From contig NC_081412.1 of assembly GCF_030272615.1 (NCBI RefSeq), positions 546,974,202 through 547,038,201 on the forward strand: DNA of 64,000 nt, given 5' to 3'. Both the position numbers and the translations under genes were made by a program. Positions 1 through 10,945 of this stretch are shown here, in pieces (the stretch's first letter is position 1; the number at the start of each line of letters is the position of its first letter). The stretch is from Cryptomeria japonica. Taxonomy: Eukaryota > Streptophyta > Pinopsida > Cupressales > Cupressaceae. A model generated the notes under the pieces. That model was not told the DNA's origin. It saw nothing but the letters and a program-made list of their open reading frames with translations, and did no database searches.

Positions 1-1398
1 CAAAAAAGTAAACATTCATGAAAAAGGATATATCCACAAGTTGTCGAACAAAGCCCCTAGCGGTATTTGTAGTACACAGTTAGGAACTGCACCCTACAAA
101 ACCACATGTTAGATAAAATCAAAATCACCTAAATGCTTACTAAGGAAGGTGATGAAAATTAAAGGGTAGCTATATGCCCCCCCCATTTCGGCTTGCTAAT
201 TTTAGTGAGTTGAAACAGGGTATCATGTTTACCACATGGAATTGTGAAAGAAGATTGATGAAAAATGATGATAAGAAGATTTGATAAAAGATCAAAAACT
301 AATGGAGAATCATTTGGTAAGAAAGAGAACTAAGCCTCAATTCCAACACAACAAAGAGTGTGAGGATTTGAGAGCTCTCTAACACAAGATGAAAGATTTA
401 AATGGAAAAAAATGAAAAGAGAAGGAAGAAGAGATAGAAAGCATGAATACACACTTTGGTGATTCATGAGAAGAGAAAAGGAACCATGGAAATCTCGCCC
501 CTAAAACTAGATGATCCATGGAGAGAAGGGCATGGAAAACTAGCCCCCAGAGTCTGTCTGGGTGATCCATGTAAGGGAGGAGAGTGAGAACATCGTTAGT
601 TCCACTCAACGCGGTGCATGTGTGTGCAATTAGAAAAAGGATACCTACCTTCGACACCAAGAAGATATCCATAATGCAACAATGTCATAAATCCAAGCAA
701 GAGAGGGAATACTTTTCATGAAAGGATAAGATAGTTGAAAAGAGATATCTTGTTGTATAAGTGTAAAGGAGATCCTTGGAGGAGAAGAGATTTTTGTTCA
801 AAAGACATCATCCTTCAAGAGTAGTTGTCTTAGACAAATACAACATCTTCTAGAATGAATGAATGCAAGAGTTTTTAAAAGAGTAGAGGATTGAGATGAC
901 ATCAAAGAGAGTTATTTATAACCACACTCTTCTAAAAGAAGGCAAGAGATCCTCATCAGGGATATGCACATGCACAAAATAGAAGGGTTTATTATAAAAT
1001 ATATTACTTAATGAAGAAGAGAAATCGATGAATGATCAAAGACTTCTGACACCAAGGAGGAGGTGCTAATTAAGGATATGTACTTAAGATCCCCATTAGG
1101 GATGCTTATTCCAATATGAGAGAAGGAATTCAAATATGAATACACCTCTGCAATCAATAAGAAATCCTTACAGAAGACACTACTTTACAAAAGGTAAATT
1201 TAAATCTCAAGAAGAAGAGATGTTTGAAAACACTCTTGCCCCCATATATAGGGAGAAGAGATGAGATGGAAATAGGCTATTATGTTGCTTCCAAAAGTAT
1301 GATTGCACATGAAATTATACCATCATGAATGACAATGAGCCCCCAGTAAGTGAGCTACCAGTTTCACATAATGATGAGCAACATAATAGCCATTAATG
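1..1398. other. Unassigned AT/purine-rich DNA
   Basis: No coding region is convincing here on either strand. The plus strand is rich in GA runs and short AAGAGAT-type motifs. The minus strand gives only short broken frames. It adjoins the decayed Ty3/gypsy fragment at 1399-3837 and would lie downstream of its protease region in that element's direction, so it may be more of the same element, but I see no reverse transcriptase or integrase motif to confirm this. Confidence 0.3.
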
Positions 1399-1827
1399 TT
1401 ATTTAATGACATGATAGATTGAATGAGGTATTTGAATATGATATGTTAAATGCTCTACTATAAGTGAGATTAAAAACATGAATAAGATTTTGAATTTTAA
1501 AAAGTATTTAGAAAGAGAGAATTTTATAGGAGAGGAATAGGCCACTAAGTCATACTTTTCTTGCACACAAGAGATCTTAGGAGAGGGATAAGTGTAACTC
1601 ATAAGATCCTTATTCCTAGACGAAGGGATTTTAAAATGAGTAGAAGAAAAAGTCTCATAAGAGGGATTAGAAATCTCTTGAAGAGATTCATAAAGAGATT
1701 TGTTCATCACCAAGATTTCCTTATGAGGGGGATGAGTGTTGAAAGAAGTAAAAGATTATTTAATTGACGTGAGGTCATCATCACTACTAAATATAGCATT
1801 CACATTGAGAGATAGTCTTTTAGATGC

Positions 1828-1962
1828 TTTGGTGGGCTTACCAAGTCCAAATGAAGCTTCATGTGTGTTATGTTCTAAAGGAACTTTAATTCCTTTCTCA
1901 TTTGCACCACAACCATTGCCATCATAGCTACTCTTAGCTAAAGTGTGAAAACCAGGACCATA
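1828..1962 (-). other. G-patch-like segment in the gypsy linker
   Basis: Residues about 44-88 of the minus-strand frame 2091-1756 read YGPGFHTLAKSSYDGNGCG, then ANEKGI, a spacer and a final FGLGKP. The glycine spacing and the closing GLG resemble a G-patch, an RNA-binding motif found near the protease of several retroelements. The resemblance is by eye only. The flanking linker is Asn/Ser-rich. Confidence 0.4.
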
Positions 1963-2344
1963 GAGGGATGCCAAATCAGAAAGAGATGGTGATACCCCAT
2001 AGGTCTCAATGCTATATGAATTAGAGGAAGGATTTGAAGAATTATTTGAATTAGAAGCAGCCATGAAGTTGTTACTTTGTTGTTTAGACAAAATGGGTTA
2101 CTCTTTGGGTTCCTCTTTATATTTCTCCTTCTCAGTCTTAGATTGTTTACAAGATACTCTATACTCTCTTATAAAAGTAGGGGTAAATTCTATAGATCCC
2201 CAATCATCATCTGAGAGCACTCCTTTGAGAGAAAAGATATCCTCAAGAGGAGATTCTGATTGAGTAGAAGAATCAGGAGTATTGGAAGGAAAAAAATCAT
2301 TAAAGGAATTATATGTATTTGAACAAGAAGATCTAGGCTTCAAC

Positions 2345-2787
2345 GGTTCCTAATTTTCGGTATCACCAAATAAGGTATAGGTCGTATTGTTATAAATGAA
2401 CTTGACTTGCCTATGCAAAATTAAGGGGACATTATGCATACTATGAATCTAAGGTCTCCCTAATAGAAGGTTATATGTCAAATTACTAAGCATTATATGA
2501 ATAGGTGTAGCTAACACAATAGGACCTACCCTAACAGGAAAGGTTATGACACCTAGACATTATTTAGAAACATTATCAAAGCCTCAAATAGTAAGAGAAG
2601 CAGGTTTGATGAGAGAACAGTCCACATTAATCTTATCTAATAAGTCCACACCACAAACATTAAGGTCGGACCCATTGTCCACAAGGGTTTGTCTTATATC
2701 ACTATCGTTGATAATAACCACAATCATAGGAGGATCATATTGATGTTGAATTTCACAAGAAGGTAACTCATCTTGTGTGAATACAAT
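2345..2787 (-). pseudogene. Ty3/gypsy aspartic protease remnant
   Basis: On the minus strand, one frame reads through two stops and contains TLVDNGSDLNVC, matching the catalytic D-(S/T/N)-G region of retroelement pepsin-like proteases. About 75 codons later comes YNLLLGRP followed by IHSMHNV, the typical closing hallmark of plant gypsy proteases. The active triad is DNG rather than DSG or DTG. Each of the two stops replaces one codon of an otherwise continuous frame, and the second GRP codon run is followed by TAG-type decay. It is preceded by the pre-protease segment at 2788-3213. Confidence 0.65.
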
Positions 2788-3837
2788 TTAAGCTTTAGGT
2801 TTATTTGTAGGATCAATCAAAACATCCATGTTATTAGGTGTCACTGCAGGTGGGACACCTAAGTTTTTCAAAGCATCTTGTAACATCCCATGATAAGTAG
2901 GTGAAGTTTGAACCAAATCCCCAAAATAAATCTTGGTAGGAGTATCTTTAAGTTGTTCAATGAGATCATACTCCTTACTAAGGATAGGAGGTGCTTGTAG
3001 AAGAATAGGTTGAGAAGAAGAAAGTGAAGTTGGGATAACTGGAGGAGGACTACGTTGCCTATTGTTTCTTGTGTTGTAGGTATGAGAAACCGTATTATAA
3101 CTCTCTCCAGTAATTTTCTTAGCATACTCATAAGGGCTCTTATTAGGATAACCTCCTTGCATAGTAAGAATAGGTTTCTTAGGAGTACAAAAAGGAATCA
3201 TTATCATAACCACCTTGAACCACTAAGATAGGGTTACATTGGGAATTTTGGGAAGGACAAGCACCTTGAACTGTGAAGAGGGGTTTATTAGGTGTTTCAT
3301 TCGCATGTATCAAATTTATTGTAGATGGTTTAGGAATATCAAGGTGTCCTTAGAAGAAGAATGAACAAGATTGTTGGAAGAATTGTTGATAGTCTCTTCT
3401 TGCACTAAAATATTATCATGGATAAGACCAATTTTAGGAGGGAGACTAGAAGTAGGCATTGATGTTTTAGGAAAGGTCATATCATCCTCTATCACCAAAG
3501 GATCTGCATGGAGAATAGACTCTCTATGAGAAGGATCAACATTACTTTCTAAAGTCTCACCTTTAAGAGGGAGCTCTTTAAAAGAGATGTCAACAATCTT
3601 ATCTTGAACTAGGGTATCCTTATGAGTAGAACCAAGTTGAGGAGAGGGAGATGCTTTACCTTTAGAGAAAAAATGATTGAGATTCATGGAAGGTGAGATG
3701 CTATCAAGAGAGTTATCAATCATTATTTTATCCCCTTTGGCTAGGATTATCTCATGGGGTAGAGAATATTCAACATCTTCTTCTAATGGTCCATCCCAAA
3801 TAGTGAGGCCATTGAAAAAAGTATGAAGTGTCTTCAT

Positions 3838-4235
3838 ATATTATAGATTCTCCATCATCTTCAGTATTGCTTTCAGTTGTTTTGAGGCCTATCAATGAAG
3901 CTCCTCATAAATGAGTGTAGGTTTTCATTTCTCCTTCCTTGGAGCTGCTCCTTATCACTTCATTGTCGAATGTACATCCATTGTCTTGGCCCTTAGATAG
4001 TTGGCATACAAAGGTGATTTTTTTTGCATCTTTGTTTAACCATCCTATTTCACAACCACTTCTTCATCAAATATTTCTCAGGGTCCTTCAAATTGCTACG
4101 GTTAATAGGCGACCTATGCCTCCTACTCAACCCAAGTGCAAGTTTGAGTAGGGCCCCGTTCATGAGTTTCATTCAAGGAAATAACCTCAGGTATTCTCCT
4201 CCCCTATCTCTCTACCTATTTTAGTTCTTTCTACT
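3838..4235. other. Unassigned spacer
   Basis: Short frames only, no recognisable motif on either strand. It separates the minus-strand gypsy fragment from a plus-strand open frame. Confidence 0.3.
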
Positions 4236-4604
4236 TTGCTTGACTCTATTTGTGTTGTTGAGAAGGCCCCACCTTCTCTTGAGTTTATCACTGCCCCTCT
4301 TACCAAGGTCAATAGTCTTGCTCCTATCTTGTCTCCTCAGACTGAGTCTCTTGCTTCCTTGACAAAGGCATGTTTGTTCAACTCTTTGGAGGATATATTG
4401 GCATTGTCTATGATCTTTACACAATCATTGACCCTTGCCTCTTTTGAGCTTGTGGACATAGAGATTGAGGTGGCCTTGTCACTTACCCTTGCTACTGGTG
4501 AGGTGCCTGGTGCTTCCCTTACCATTGTCTCACTTCGGTCTAGCCCTCCTTCCCCATATGATCTAGATTGGGAGGATGATGACCTAGTGGTTTGGGACTT
4601 CTAG
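4236..4604 (+). CDS. Unrecognised 122-codon open frame, doubtful
   Basis: The frame encodes a Leu/Ser/Thr/Ala-rich acidic protein ending in an acidic-aromatic tail (DLDWEDDDLVVWDF). I recognise no domain, no signal peptide and no neighbour that gives a role. It could be a chance open frame or a scrap of a retroelement linker. The opposite strand is also partly open (4424-4221 and 4525-4337), which argues against strong coding selection on either strand. Confidence 0.15.
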   Translation: MLDSICVVEKAPPSLEFITAPLTKVNSLAPILSPQTESLASLTKACLFNSLEDILALSMIFTQSLTLASFELVDIEIEVALSLTLATGEVPGASLTIVSLRSSPPSPYDLDWEDDDLVVWDF

Positions 4605-4687
4605 GACACTATCTTTATCTATCTTATAGCATAGCGTGTGTGCATGAGTATGTTCCCCCATGCTTTCTTTACATGTTTATTTTCTCC

Positions 4688-4785
4688 TGGAGGACCCAAG
4701 TCACTCCATCGGTACTTGGATATGGGAGGATGACTAACTTATTATGCTCACTTGGAGGACCCAAGTTACTCTGTAGGTGCTTAGA
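4688..4785 (+). repeat. Two imperfect direct copies, 65-bp period
   Basis: A segment starting GGAGGACCCAAGT at 4688 recurs from 4753 with about 33 bases in common (GGAGGACCCAAG, then a Y-rich stretch and GGTRCTTRGATA). Only two copies are visible. Confidence 0.6.
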
Positions 4786-4860
4786 TACAAGATATTTTCC
4801 ATTGTAAAACTTCTTCTATCTATTATCTACTTCTTCCATCGATCGTATCTTGTTTTTCAA

Positions 4861-7040
4861 TGTTCAAGGATGATGCAAAGTGTTGGGGGAATTTAGGCCT
4901 TCTTCCATGTTGACCTAGATTTTTATTTTCGCTTTGTCTTCATGTGCTCTTCTTCAAATACGAGAACTTTATCTTTATGATGAAACACCCATCTGCAGTT
5001 CTATTACATAATTTTATCTCTTTATTATGGGTTTTGATACCAAATAATCAAATCCCCCTACGCTTTTTCATTTTTGTTGATGTTGTGGATCTTATGTGCC
5101 ATCTTCCAAAGATGACATTCCATGGAAACATCTCATTATGTTTGTGTACCACATCATCTCTTCTCCTTAGAATGACATGCCTTTCATGCATGCCATTCCA
5201 AGGGGGGGCTATCATATTTGCATTTGACATTTGTATTTGTTTATATTATCATTCTTGATCTATTTTTTCTCTTCTTTTCCTCGAATGGAGCCAAATAACT
5301 CGATCTATTTTGTTTATCTTGTCATATTTTGTGGGGGCAATCCACTATTTATCAAATCAATCAATCTATGATCACCCAATCGCATGGCTATCTAGTACTT
5401 TTCCACCCATGTTGATGAAATCTTACATGGCTATCTAGGATGTTTCCACCAATGTCAACAACACCTTGCCCTATTATATGACTATCTAGCATAACACAAC
5501 TTGCTATCCATACCAAAAAAAATTATTGCAAATCATCACTCTATTGCATAACTATCTATTATAACACACCTTGCTTCCCATACCAGTGTCATCCCTTTTC
5601 TATCTCAACAACTAGTATCTTATATCTTTTGTAATAGGGGTTTTCCTCCATTAAGGAAGCTTGTTTCTATCATGCTATCTTATCTATCTTGATCTATTCG
5701 ATACCCGATCGCCCTTTCATCTAACATGTTATACTGTAGCTAATGTGTTTGTGATACAACGACTTAGCAAAATTTGGTTCAATCTTAACTTTATCTCACT
5801 GGGGGCAACTTCGTTTGATCAATGAATTTTGCTTCCTCTTCATGAATCCTGATATCACCTCTCTACTTTAGCTTCATATTTCTCAACGAAGATATGCTCA
5901 CTCAAGTGGGGGAAAAATCTAATATAAATTGCATCTCATGCAATTCTGTGTCACATAAGCATATTTGCTCCAAGTTAATGGAGATCATGCATCATTATAT
6001 TTATCCTTTTGTCTACATGGATCGCTTCACTAGCTTAAAACTTGTCTTCTAGCAATCATGTTGACCAATTGAGCATGGGACTCTAGCATGTCACAGAGAT
6101 GTCCATGTGCCACACTCATGTCCCACAAATTTGTCAGCCAATAGGAGGTTATTTGAGCATTATGTATGCACCTAGAAGAGTTCATAATTCCTCTATCAGT
6201 GGCCATTTATAAAATTGTAGCCTTTCTTGGGACTTTTGGATCATTTCAAAGATAATTTGAGCTCTTGGCATCCATTATTCTTAATTTACACATGTATCTC
6301 AGCATTTGAAGACCACTATTGTTGCAATTTCTTAGAGAACTCATTATGTCATCTTGACGATTGTTGGAAAGGAATTCAATCTCTTTACTGGTCCATTGGT
6401 ATATCTCTAATCCTTCACTCTATCTTAACCAGTTTGTTATCTTTATTGTTCATCTCTTATCTTTATCATTTCATTTCCAATTGTTGCTACTATTTGGGTT
6501 TTCCGTGGAGGTGGAAACATTGAAATGGAGGTCTGATTGAAGCGGGCCTTTAAACACAACTCCCAACATTTTCCTCCATTTTCTTGTGTGTGGGTTTAAT
6601 GTTGTGGGGAGATACCTATCTTGTAGGAGGCTTCAATCATGGGTTGGTTGTAAGTTTCCTTTATTCTCATTCACTCTATTTTAAGCACTTCCCTTTTTGT
6701 ACTATTCATTTAATTAGTCATCTTATCAATCATACAGTAGTTTTATCATACTTGTCATCTTTGTATAACCTTTGCACTTTGTCCCTATAGGACAACAACA
6801 TGTCATGTTGGTGTCCAGTTCTGCGTTCTCATCTTAAGGACAAAAACTCAATAGAGATGTCTGGGGGTCTCATTTAGAGTTTGTTAATTTGGTTTTGCAT
6901 TTTCATCCCTTGGCTCACCTTTAGCATGAGTATAAGTGAGGTAGAGAGAAGATAGGTTTGCCCCTCAAGGTTCATCACCTTGAGGATAACAAATACCATC
7001 CTCTACAATATGTATTCTCCATGACTGATTATAATACCCT
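4861..7040. other. AT-rich non-coding DNA, possible LTR material
   Basis: No coding region. Several G-rich tracts that could serve as polypurine tracts (for example near 5209, 5332, 5800 and 5908) and a short recurring motif CATGGCTATCTAG (5384 and 5429) are present. CCAAT at about 6139 and ATTTATAAAAT at 6205-6214 on the plus strand are spaced like a CAAT and TATA box. This mix is typical of LTR or 3' untranslated retroelement DNA, but I could not find a matching second LTR in the window. Confidence 0.3.
6137..6216 (+). promoter_or_regulatory. Possible LTR promoter: CAAT plus TATA-like box
   Basis: GCCAATAGG at about 6138 is followed some 65 bases later by ATTTATAAAAT. The spacing suits a Pol II core promoter. 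With no paired LTR this is only a motif match. Confidence 0.25.
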
Positions 7041-7043
7041 TAA

Positions 7044-7450
7044 AGGAAGTGGGCCAATGTCCCTTGCGGGGATTCACGACATGGTTTAATAGCCTCCTGT
7101 GGATTGTATAAGTCTAGTGGTTGTATCGGGCATTGACAAGTTGATATTTTGGTGCAATGGTAACCCTAGCTTGTAACAAGTGTTATCAAAGCTTGGTCAT
7201 AGGTTTGAATCATGTATACTACGGTGAGTGACACTAGGAGGGGAATTGTAGGAAGTGGGCCAATGTCACTCACGTGGATTTGTGACATGGTTTAATAGCC
7301 TCCTATGGATTCTATAAGTCTAGTCATTGTATCAAGCATTGACAGGTTGATCTTTTGGTGCAATGGCAACCATAGCTTGCAACAACCCCTGGGTGAAATG
7401 GCAACCGTAGCTTGCAACAACCCCTAGGTGCAATGGCTCTCCTTGTGAAT
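7044..7450 (+). repeat. Duplicated SINE-like unit with Pol III boxes
   Basis: A segment of about 136 bases at 7044-7179 recurs at 7250-7385 (206-bp period; shared start AGGAAGTGGGCCAATGT). The stretch between them begins with TGGTGCAATGG (7150-7160), which fits the Pol III A-box consensus TRGYNNARNNG at every fixed position. GGTTTGAATC (7202-7211) follows 52 bases after the A-box start and resembles the B-box GGTTCGANTC. A second A-box TGGTGCAATGG lies at 7356-7366. It is followed by short tandem copies of GCAACAACCCCTRGGTG up to about 7435. The arrangement suggests tandem copies of a tRNA-derived SINE, abutting the LINE fragment downstream. No poly(A) tail is obvious. Confidence 0.45.
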
Positions 7451-9650
7451 TTTACAAACCTTTATGGCCTTGTGTGGGACCTAATTTACATAAGGTCTAC
7501 TTGTTATTTTTTTATTCCCAATCTCTTGGCTATTTAATTAACAAAGAGTACATCAAATTCATACTCAAGGCAAGTGACCCTGAAGACATTTTATTTTGGC
7601 AACCTATTACCCTACTTAATGTCTCCTACAAGATTATTGCCAGGGCTCTAGCTCTCAAGATTTATCATCTTCTTTTGCATATTGTTTTCCCTATTCAAAT
7701 AGTTTCATTAAATCTAGATTCATTCTAGATAAAGTTATTGCAATGTGGGAAGGTATGGAATGGGCCCATCAGTCTAAGAAGAGTGTCATCTTTGTCAAGA
7801 TTGACTTTGTCAATGTTTACGATCAAATAGAATAGCCTTTCATTCTCACCATGTGTGCTCTTGGTTTTGGCCTCTAGTTCATCTATTCTATTAAAATGAT
7901 ATTTGGGAGTGCATCTACTTATATCACCATCAATGGCCACCAATCTTCAGCCTTTGGGATATTTAGATTTATTTGTCGAAGTTACCCTTTGGCTCCTTGT
8001 ATATTTTGTTTGTTGAGGTCTTTGGGTATTTGCTTGCCAACTCTATCTTCATTGGGTAGGTCAGGGGATTCTCCCTACCTAAGCCAAATTCACATCTTGT
8101 CAATAATCATTTTTTTTATGACTCTTTCCTTATCCTCATTGAATATGAGAACAATGTTTGAGAGGCTCTTTAGTTTCTTGAAAATTTCTCTTTATCTTTT
8201 GGGTCGGTAATTCAATGGCACAAAACCCAGTGTTATCGATAATTCTTTCTCCCAACTCCTCTCTAAATTCACCAGTATGGGTGGAAGTGGATAGGTCATG
8301 CAATGTTTGGCTTACTGATCACCAAACCACTTTCTTTAGTCAATAAATTTTATGTCAACTCTAAGATTCGTGCAGCCACCCACAGTTATTACTTATCATG
8401 TTGGGATCCTTCCAAAGCTTCTTACAATAAGTTTGAGAAACTTCTTAGAGATTTGTTATGTGCCTCTTTGATTGATCACTATAAATTTCATAGACTGGCT
8501 TGGGAGTTTTGTTTTCTCCCACATGAGTTTGGTGGACTTGGGCTTCTTTCCACTCAAAATAAGGATATCTCTTTATGTGCTAAATGGATCATTCATTTTC
8601 TTTGTGCCAATGAGGCTTGGAAAATCCTTCTTAGACATTATATTACTTTAAGGTTTCTTGTTAACAAACCTTCTTAGGAGGGGATTGTCTTTCAAATCCC
8701 TCTCATTATGAAGAATTTCATTCATATTGAAGGTAATTTCATTGCCAAAAGCATCTGGCATGCTTGGGAAGCTATTAAACCCTAGATTTGGTGGGTTGGC
8801 TCCAGTTTCATAGATGGTATTTCTTTCAATCGACACAATATTTGGTGGTCTCCACTCATTCAGCTTCAAGGGCTTCCCTTATCCCATGTGTTTGGAGTTC
8901 ATTCTCTACGCTTTCATAAGTGTCGCATCCACACTCCCTAGTTGTTTTTTTCTAGAGTTACTATGAATCTTTTCTCTTGGGAAGATATGTGAACCTAATT
9001 CCATCTTTGCTGACCAAATTGACAAACACTTGATGTTGTCATGCCTACTTTGCCTCTGAATATGCTATATAAGTTGGTTATTCACTCTATAAAGCCATGC
9101 TGGAAAGATTGGCGTTGATTCCCCAATACCTCCTTTTGTAGTTGAAAACCTCATCTAAGATACTATTGGCTCTCAATTTACTTGCCTATGGTGTTTGCCT
9201 AAAATATTCAGTGGCATTTGCAATCCTCTCAGGTGGTTTGGAGTCACAAATTATATAATATTTTCTCTACTATCCTTGAGCCCAAGCTCACTCATTTTTA
9301 TTCATGTATTCTTTTCCAAGGCTTGTCATTGTTCTCTCACACAAGACATATGGGTATTTATAATTTGTGTTGCCAGTTCTCTGGACAACCTAAAACTTTC
9401 ATACACTAGTTCTATCACCATGCTCAAAACTTTTAGTGTTGGATTCATGGTTTCTTAGTTTCTTTCCAAGTAGGGCTTTTTCTTAGCATATGGCCCTTTT
9501 GGGGGGCTCGTCTCACATGATCCCCTTCAAATTTAACCAAATTTAGCATGCTTTCAAGGTGGAAATCCTCTTTACAATTGAAAAGATAGAAATGTTGTTT
9601 TATTTTCTTACAATTCAATTGATGTTCATGTTTTAATTTTCACTAAAGTG
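7441..9650 (+). pseudogene. Decayed L1-type LINE ORF2 (reverse transcriptase to C-terminus)
   Basis: The plus strand encodes the reverse transcriptase of a non-LTR retrotransposon, spread over several frames. The piece 7474-7728 carries LFWQPITLLNVSYKIIARAL, the conserved early RT block. KIDFVNVYDQIE at about 7794-7833 is the block with the first catalytic Asp. TINGHQSSAF and PLAPCIF follow. The block that normally holds FADD or YADD reads HFFYDSFL at about 8102-8134, so the paired Asp is lost. QWHKTQCYR, a thumb/connection region (8303-8677) and a C-terminal Cys/His region near 9330-9450 follow. The endonuclease and ORF1 are missing upstream, so the copy is 5' truncated. Decay is heavy, and it cannot be active. 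Confidence 0.75.
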
Positions 9651-9703
9651 TGTGTATGTAATAATGTGATGCTCCAAATTCAAGTGCAAGAAAACAAGGT
9701 TGT

Positions 9704-10945
9704 TGTTGTCACAAAAGTTTGCACCCTACAATGATTATACTTAATCATCAACCTTGTGAAACATTGAATCAACCTCTCAAGTGCGGGACCTTGCGAAATG
9801 TGAGGTTGAATCTCCGAAGAAGGTCAGCTTCCTTTCCAATCTGAGTGCAGGTGTTGGACTAACCCAACACAGATAAATCCTAATCTAATGGTTCTAATAG
9901 GGAAAGGGGAGAAAGAGAGAATGCAAGAAAGAAGAGAAATAAGGTATTCACCTAGACTAAAATATGATCTTCCTTCTTGTAATCGCACAAGACATCAATG
10001 AAAATCAACCAGGAATATGCACAACTTTCTATCCTAGTTAGCTTCACAAAGCATGAGTGGAGGTTGGAATTTTTATGAAAATTAAAAGGAGCTACACTTA
10101 GCTCATAGATGAAGTTCTAGGTGGGATCACCATAGTCGCACATACTCAGAAAATAGACAAGAATGCATTTAGACAAAAAGGTAAAAAGTATTAGACAAAT
10201 TAACCAAACTAAAAGCAGAAAAGATAGCTAATTTCATTAATGTAAAGGCAAGGAATTTTTTTACAAATACAAAAAAACATAAGTTTTTTGGAGAAGAAAG
10301 AAAGAAGATCCTAAGGAAATATACAAAAAATGCCTTTAGAGTTGAGGCATAACTCAAAATTGAATCACAGTGAAAACCCTAACCCTCCTAGGGTTAGGTT
10401 ACAAAAATATCTGCAAGAGGAAGGATTAGGTCGACAAGAAGGATCTAACGGCATGCCAAATATCCTCTGTGAGTTTCTAACATCTAAGAGAAAACAAAAA
10501 TACCCTGTCAGTGAAGCAACCCCTTCACATAAGCATGGTCGAGTACACTCCTGGGTGAAAAAATCTCTGATCCGTAATGAATGAGCATTGATTGTATATG
10601 AGAATGAGCCACAAATTCCAATCTAGAGTAATAGCAAAATAATATGGCAACTACATTGAATTATGATTAGATTTGGGGCACTAACTAAGCTAAAAAAATT
10701 CCTCAACCATTGGGTCAACAACCACCATATAGGGAACATTTAAAATCTAATAGCCTCTACAAGTTTAAATACCAATCGTCGATTTGAGATCTCACACAAA
10801 GATGGACGTGTGATATCTCACCATATGCATACTCAAAATCTCAATGTAGGATTAAGTCATCACCGTCCGATGGAGTTCCAAGTGATGATCAGTGGTGGAG
10901 ATTGTGTCGAAGAAGGGTCAGGCCCACCATGTCTTCATCTCCACA
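9704..10945 (-). repeat. Element E 3' LTR (intact copy)
   Basis: It starts TGTTGTCAC and ends CCACA on the plus strand, so TG...CA on the minus strand. It pairs with 13840-13892 plus 62644-63819. It contains a telomere-like palindrome AACCCTAACCC / GGGTTAGGTT at about 10376-10402. Open frames inside (10330-10584 and 10810-11073, plus) lack any recognisable domain and are probably chance. Just right of it, the minus strand has a G-rich run (GGGGGTTGGTGGG) fitting a polypurine tract. Confidence 0.75.

Larger units (their letters stand above)
1399..3837 (-). pseudogene. Decayed Ty3/gypsy gag-protease polyprotein fragment
   Basis: Read on the minus strand, 3837-3316 gives a Ser/Asp/His-rich linker of 173 codons. 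3213-2788 gives a 141-codon piece with YNTRNNRQRSPPP and a motif of the type DLVQTSPTYHGMLQDALKNL, which resembles the segment just before the protease in many plant gypsy polyproteins. Next come an aspartic protease (listed separately), a Ser/Asn-rich linker and a G-patch-like segment, then 1713-1399. Stops and at least one frame change separate the pieces. No LTR, RT or integrase was found next to it, so this is a truncated fragment. The family call rests on motifs and order; it is known that some plant gypsy polyproteins carry such linkers. Confidence 0.6.

Noticed and set aside
379-672. 97-codon minus-strand frame with hydrophobic stretches
   Set aside because: No recognisable domain, no conserved partner copy, AT-rich decayed surroundings.
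10374-10402. Interstitial telomere array
   Set aside because: Only two repeats facing each other, within an LTR; not an array.
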